Shown: piece by piece, positions 58,625 through 64,000 of the stretch
Position numbering within the stretch: position 1 is the stretch's first letter
Layout of the letters: each line of letters starts with the position of its first letter
From: Siphlonurus alternatus
Taxonomy: Eukaryota; Arthropoda; Insecta; Ephemeroptera; Siphlonuridae
Reading direction: 5' to 3'
NCBI GenBank assembly: GCA_949825025.1
Contig: CATKWE010000031.1
Coordinates: forward strand, 18,388-82,387
DNA length: 64,000 bases
The notes under the pieces: generated by a model
What the model saw: only the letters and a program-made list of their open reading frames with translations
Databases searched by the model: none
Told to the model about the DNA's origin: nothing
Position numbers and translations under genes: made by a program

Positions 58625-58720
58625 CATCAGTTCTCATTAGATCACCGAAGTCAAGCAACAAGTACGGTTATTAGTTGGATGGGTGGGAGTTTTTGTAAAA
58701 AAAAAATATACGCCTCTTTC
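58625..58720 (+). mobile_element. 5S rRNA-derived SINE head (family E fragment)
   Basis: GATCACCGAAGTCAAGCAAC (58640-58659) and TTGGATGGGTG (58676-58686) are the 5S rRNA internal promoter half in the correct order, better preserved here than in the other copies. The sequence then departs from family E after a poly-A stretch, with only TATGTGGTTCCC near 58755 suggesting body remnants. Confidence 0.78.
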
Positions 58721-59653
58721 TATACACCCATGGTTTATATTACTCTATATAGCTATTATGTGGTTCCCTTCATTCCCTTGGATTTGTACCTCATTTCATT
58801 GAGTTGAAATTTTTCATACTATAATTATGGTGGTTTCCACGGTACCCTTACTCACGGGTTAATTTTAGAATGTTTAAAAGGAGACCCAGAAGTAGTTAAA
58901 AGAATTAATTTTTTTTTTTTTTTTTTTTTTTTAGTACGCATTAAAATTTTGTTCAAATATTTTTCTCATTTTATAAACTAAATTATTTTTCTGTGTTAAT
59001 TTATATCAATTTATATATTTTTTGCTATTTAATTACTTGCTGGAATTGTACCGATAATAATTTTACTAAATTACGGAACATAAAAACAGACATTGATAAT
59101 ATTTTTCATTTTTCTATGAATTAATCATACAGAAGAATAATTTTGTTTATGTAAAAATTCCAATTGATAAAAATTAAATTATAGAATTCATTTGAAATTT
59201 AATTTTTTTTTACTGTTTCTATTTATGGCTTGGTTAAAAAAAAATAGAAAAATATCAGCAAAAAAAATGTAAATGGTTTACTGTTTGTATTATATTATTA
59301 TAAAAATCCCATAAAAAATCTGCGGCATTCTGTATCGTGATTGGAAAGTAATGAATTACCACAAAAAACTGGAAACTTTTTTTCTCTACTTTTTCTATTA
59401 CCAATCTGCCAAAACTGAGTTACGTTATTGCAACAAAAAATGTATTATAGATTTTTTTTTCTTCGTCTACGGAGGGTAAATTTTTTTATGAGACGTAGCC
59501 ATTGATTTGCTGAAAGAACATGTCAGCAGTTTGTTTTCTCCAGCAAGCACACCAGAATTATGACCATCTTCGGAAACTGCACGGAATTAGGAAGATACAC
59601 TGTAAAGAACTTTAGGTAGTAAGTGTTCCCCGAAGGGAAATTTTTCTACATAA
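58721..59653. other. AT-rich spacer with poly-T
   Basis: Poly-T run at 58910-58932. No gene or family match. Confidence 0.5.
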
Positions 59654-59872
59654 AGGCAAATTGACATGGTGATTTTTATCATGCGACTCGAAGTGAATAA
59701 TAAGCACTTGCTGTACCATCCATTGGCGGCCATATTTGGCGATTAAAAATAAGAGCATCGTAATTTAACGTGATATTCGCCACAGCAATGGCGAATTCGC
59801 TTCCGCATAGGATTTCACTGCTTTTGTGACAAAATCGCATCGCAACGCCATTGTCGCCATCTGAATCCGCAT
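59654..59872 (-). mobile_element. Family C MITE
   Basis: Begins AGGCAAATTGACATGGTGAT and ends ATCTGAATCCGCAT. TAA flanks the left (59651-59653) and TTA or TAT the right. Contains CATTGGCGGCCATATTTGGC and AAAATCGCATCGCAACGCC. Reverse orientation to most copies here. Confidence 0.9.
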
Positions 59873-59933
59873 TATAGCAATCAATTTGAAACAATTTCCT
59901 ACCTCCTTATTTAGGGCTCTTCTGATAATGTAT

Positions 59934-60044
59934 CAAGAACTTAACTTCCTCTAAAAAAAATACTTAGTGCTAAAAATTATTTCGTATTTTTTTTACATAT
60001 AGTTTTGGATAGGACGGTGGGAACACCCCAAAATCAGCTGACTT
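59934..60044. repeat. Dispersed repeat M, copy 2
   Basis: CCTCTAAAAAAAATACTTAG, GTTTTGGATAGGACGGTGGG, AACACCCCAAAATCAGCTGA and CTT follow the order of 23161-23285. Confidence 0.65.
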
Positions 60045-60230
60045 GAAGCCTCTATTCACGTACCACCAAATTTACCCATAGGACGTTGTAAACAATATGG
60101 CACCATTTAATTATTATTTTTTTTACTGACAAATAATATAAAGTGTATGATTTTTTTCATCTGTCTCAGAATTATAAATGAAAAAAAAAAAAAATTTAAT
60201 GTCTTTTAAATTTCAACTCCAATCATGTAA

Positions 60231-60380
60231 AGCCAGTATTACACGACAAAATTTTGCATACAATTTTTCATTGCAAGAAAAATTCATCTCCATACAAACA
60301 AATGGAATTCAAGTTTTCTTGTAAGTAAAAATTGTATACAATAGTTAGAAAAATTATTATTGTATCGTGTAATACCATTT
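60231..60380. mobile_element. Foldback MITE (about 150 bp)
   Basis: GTATTACACGACAAAATTTT at the left is mirrored by ATTGTATCGTGTAATAC at the right. GCATACAATTTTTCATTGCA pairs with TGTAAGTAAAAATTGTATAC. Confidence 0.82.
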
Positions 60381-61551
60381 TAAGATTATATTGTCCCTAC
60401 TTACGTCTATCATTAGGAAGGGGAAGGAGGATGGGCGTGAAACGACTCACGTACCATTAAACCGTAAAAAGAGGGACAGCGGATTGTTATGAATTATCTG
60501 TAGAAAAAAAAATCGTCATCGTTTTTTACTTATGAGAATTAAATTGTAAGTAATTGCAACAATGATTTATGAAGTTCGATTTATGTAAAAATGTAAATAT
60601 ATAATATAAATATAACTTTGTAACGACTCTGACATAATAAAGAAGTTCTAAACTGCTGAAAACTTGCTACGGAAATGTTACAACGTTTTTCTGTGTTTGG
60701 AAGTTTTATTTGAAATACTGTGTACAATATCAGAAACTGAAATACTTTTTAAGTCCATAATACAGGCAAGGAACTGAGATCTATATACTGAGCTTCTATA
60801 TTATCTCAATTCCTTGATACAGGATTTAATACTCCATCAGATGACGTCTTATTTAATTATTTAAATGTGATTTTTTCCGTCATTGTTGCCTACATTAAGT
60901 TCAAGTATAAGTAGTGTTTGACTCACTCTTTTTTAACGATTTTATTTAGACTTATATGATACGCACCTATAATGCATAAAGCACATTGAAATAATTAATT
61001 AAAATACTTAAAGTTATCATAAAAGTTGAAACCTTCCCAGCAGAGATAAGAAAATAATGACTTTCAGAATTAAAGTAGCCATCTTTTTTTCAGTATCCTG
61101 TGAGGTATGCAACTTACTGATCACTGGAGTTCTACAGGTTGCTTAGCTGCAGGGGCTTTTAAAAGGCTCGACTACTTCCGTCAAGCTTCGGGAAATTTCG
61201 CCCAATAAGCTATGCAGCAAATAATGGTGAAATGAGAACTTAAAGGACAAATAATAATTATGGCTCTGTGCATAGAAATTTTTGCTGCTTTATTCATGGA
61301 TACGGCAATACCTTTAGCATTGGGAGCGAGCAACACAAAAACAAAAATACAAATATAATAAACTGTCACATATTTGAAATAGTGTCTAATGATGCTTTGT
61401 ATGTTATCGTCATCTTACATTTTACCAATATATCTTGTATGTATGTAATAATACTAATAATGTATCAGGTGAAATAATAAAATAAACATAAAAGCCGTCT
61501 TGAAGTTGACTTATTTTTTAATACTTGTCTAAAGGCATATGTGACACCTTA
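60381..61551. other. No gene; one small hairpin
   Basis: AAGGAACTGAGATCTATATA (60772) pairs with TATATTATCTCAATTCCTT (ending 60816). The rest is AT-rich. Confidence 0.5.
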
Positions 61552-61859
61552 ATTATGGTGTTGTCAATTCTGCAAAATTAAACTGTGGCTGCTGGTAGAG
61601 CATTTATTTTACAATATCAATAAGATACGACAATCCTCGTTTGAGCACGTAATTCCAATTCTTACCACTAGGTTTTTAGCCAAGCTTTTAAGTCTCAATA
61701 CTGTGTATTGACACCATGAAATTGGCAGCGAACCTAGTGATAATAGCTTAACTACGTGGGTGCATCGAGGCCCCGTTACATGATGTAACATTGTAAAATC
61801 ATGAAAATGCTCTGACATCAGCCACAGCATAATTTTATAGAATTAACAACACCATAAAT
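61552..61859. mobile_element. Long imperfect hairpin (308 bp)
   Basis: ATTATGGTGTTGTCAATTCT pairs with AGAATTAACAACACCATAAA. TGTGGCTGCTGGTAGAGCAT pairs with ATGCTCTGACATCAGCCACA. Pairing continues inward (CCTCGTTTGAGCACGTA / CTACGTGGGTGCATCGAGG, ACTAGGTT / AACCTAGT), so nearly the whole length folds on itself. Confidence 0.87.
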
Positions 61860-62795
61860 AGCTACCCCATACTTTCATAGAAATATTAAAAAATATATTT
61901 CAACTTTATAAGAGATATTTTTCACATAAATTTTGTCATTTTCATGATCCTCTCCATGCTATAGGTAATGCCGTTTTCTCTATGCAGAGAGCCAAAATTT
62001 CTTCAAGCAACACCATCTATTGGTCCTTTATGTAATACTCAATATAGTGAAATATATATTATGCTTATAAATATTTCTAACCGTGTAGTGGAAAAAAAGA
62101 TTTAATATATCAGATAATGTTTGCGTGAAGATTCATCAAGTTGGCTTGACTAAATTAGAACATAGCCTTTCTTTCTTTAGTATAAAAAATATATCGTAAG
62201 GCTAAATTAAAAGCAGTAAACGAGCAAAGAAGAAGAAAAGTTTAGAAAGTTATTCAACTGTACAACAAAAAGTTTTTAGATGAACGTCTTGCCTATGGCT
62301 AAAAAAAATATTTTCCTGATTATAAAACATTTTTTTTTACTTCCTAAATCATAACTCATACGTTATGGAAAAATGCCAAAAACATGTCGATCTAAAAGCT
62401 AACTTTTATATTTTTAAAACTTCATATCTATTCATATTATATAACATAGTAGCGTTACATTTTTTTTAAACTAGATTTTATATTCATAAAATAAATAATA
62501 ACAGAATTTAAAATAAACAAAATTACTTCGTACAGGAAATGTGAATGAGTTGGTGGAACTACATTATAAATTGTTTTGCTTGTATTTTAAGAAGAGAATT
62601 CGAAACTTAAAATAAATAATACAAGAATTTTCATGAATATTATAAAAAAATTTAAGGAGGTAAAAAATAATGTTGAGAATATGTAACCACTATTAACCTA
62701 TTATATTCATTTTAAAGATTTTATTTTGTACATTTTTTTTTTATTTTTTTTTTGAAGAATCGAACTTAAAAGAAAATATTTGTATAGTAGATGCC
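61860..62795. other. No recognisable feature
   Basis: AT-rich single-copy sequence. Confidence 0.5.
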
Positions 62796-62890
62796 TCAAA
62801 AATTTTCCCTTTGTAGCCTTGTTTGTAAATCACTATGCCAGGTAAGAACAACACAGTATCTGTTGATTAACAAGACAAGAGAGACGACCA
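62796..62890. mobile_element. Family G short MITE, degraded
   Basis: AAAATTTTCCCTTTGTAGCC and TTGTTTGTAAATCACTATGC at the left. GTTGATTAACAAGAC at the right. Outer ends lost. Confidence 0.68.
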
Positions 62891-63856
62891 GTATACCAAA
62901 ATATATAAATCTAATTACCATATAGTTTAAAAATATTCATACTTGTATACATTGGTAATATTGTACACTCCTTTAAAAATATATCCAAGCCAGCCATACT
63001 TTAATATGGCCAGATTGTAATTTTTTATCTAAAAATGAGTGTACATTGTATCAGTAACTAACACAAAGTCACCTCCTTTCCTATCCTAGTAACTTCGCCA
63101 TTCAGTCACCTTACTCCTCGTATCCTAAGGGCTGTCAGGCACCCGAGGGTGTATGAGCTCTAGTCCTTCCTGTTCGTCCTCCGTCCCTGTCTATATATTC
63201 TCTTCCTTGAGAATACAAGCTATACGGGAACGTAAGTAAAAAAGTATATAAATAGAGTAAATTTAATAAAAAATGATCAAAAATGAAATATGTATACTGT
63301 ACATATTATCCTAATTTTATTTAGCAATCATCAAAATTTTGAATAAATCCAACACTTTATCAGTTAGTCGGATAACTGAATACTAAGAAATTGACTCAAT
63401 TTATTAAAGAAATAGCACTGAAGTTTATCGATAAAAAGAAACGAATGCAATAAATAAATGCAATTACCATTTTTACTAATAAAAAATGTTCCATTAATGA
63501 GGTAAAAACTGCAGACAAGCCAGATGTCTTCTTTGCCAGATGACTACTGAATTTATACTTCACAGGTTTCTAATGTGTTGAATAGAATATTATATAATAA
63601 ATTTACATGCAATAAAAATATATTATTACTCTCACCACAATTTTTTATGTCTTTAAATAAACATTTTTCACGCAAAAATAACACAATCATTTTTCCCCTC
63701 AAATGATGTATGTTGTTATGTTTCTGCCAGAGTTTATATTTTTTTGTAAGTGATGTTTTTTTTTTCTTCTATTATTAAAAACAAAGAGTTTGCAGGTCGT
63801 TAGTTGAAAAGCCACACGTTTTGTGTTTTGTAGCCTCAAGAGGTTGATTTGACAGC

Positions 63857-63860
<4 letters not shown>
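62891..63860. other. No gene; a weak inverted repeat
   Basis: GTATACATTGG...TGTACACTCC (62945-62975) and GAGTGTACATTGTATC (63038-63053) pair loosely around GCCATACTTTAATATGGC. A mixed patch at 63070-63230 has no recognised product. Confidence 0.45.
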
Positions 63861-63912
<52 letters not shown>

Positions 63913-64000
63913 AAGAGAGAGAGAGAAAAAGAGAGAGATATATAATAGAGAGGGAGACTTAAAAATAGAGGGAAAAGAGGAAGAGACAGGGAGAGAGGGG
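63861..64000. repeat. (GA)n microsatellite with purine-rich tail, cut by window edge
   Basis: About 24 GA units (63861-63908), then interrupted GA/GAAA/GGGA sequence to the end of the window. Confidence 0.95.

Noticed and set aside
58625..58720. A 5S rRNA gene
   Set aside because: Only the promoter half is present and it is followed by unrelated sequence. Other copies continue into a SINE body.

Overview
This window is non-coding, AT-rich eukaryotic DNA, most likely from an invertebrate and probably an arthropod. That placement is inferred from the mix of mobile elements and from the very long (GA)n tracts; nothing in the sequence fixes the species. I find no protein-coding gene I can support. 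The longest open frames (up to 186 codons) are translations of (GA)n/(CT)n tracts, and the rest are short, unconserved-looking and often lie inside repeats. There is no rRNA gene, no intact tRNA gene, no CRISPR array and no operon. The window reads as an intergenic or intronic graveyard of small non-autonomous transposons.

At least twelve repeat families recur within the 64 kb, which allows them to be defined from this sequence alone. I name them locally. A and B are long-TIR foldback MITEs carrying TGACGTCA-type palindromes. C is a ~210-bp MITE with TTA/TAA target duplications (PIF/Harbinger-like). D is a ~250-280 bp element ending in ACCCTAGTTGAAA. E is a 5S-rRNA-headed SINE and F is a tRNA-Met-headed SINE. 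G, H, I, J, L, N and P are further palindromic MITEs. Q and M are dispersed repeat pairs. Single-copy foldbacks, two LINE 3' tails with pentanucleotide repeats, and a probable solo LTR (48818-50488) complete the set.

Layout. 1-2.1 kb: a nearly perfect 2-kb inverted repeat with a tRNA-like segment in each arm. 2.1-7.6 kb: scattered MITEs A, J and hairpins. 7.6-10.05 kb: an older 2.46-kb inverted repeat with MITE H in its centre. 10-17.7 kb: MITEs B, I, J, A, H, 5S-SINEs, and MITE C inserted into MITE N. 18-31.7 kb: GA tracts, a tandem D pair, MITEs G, L and N, SINEs E and F, and a TTAA-flanked 608-bp element splitting MITE C. 31.7-48.8 kb: mostly AT-rich DNA with D, F, L, P+C, I, G and long GA tracts; MITE C is inserted in another C at 47.8-48.2 kb. 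48.8-50.5 kb: solo LTR. 50.7-64 kb: A-type MITEs, one split by a LINE fragment and one by a TTAA-flanked 421-bp element, then C, D, E, G and hairpins.

The most informative biology is the nested insertion series, where other copies in the same window show the empty site, and the pair of SINE families with different RNA heads (5S rRNA and tRNA-Met) that share one central body domain.
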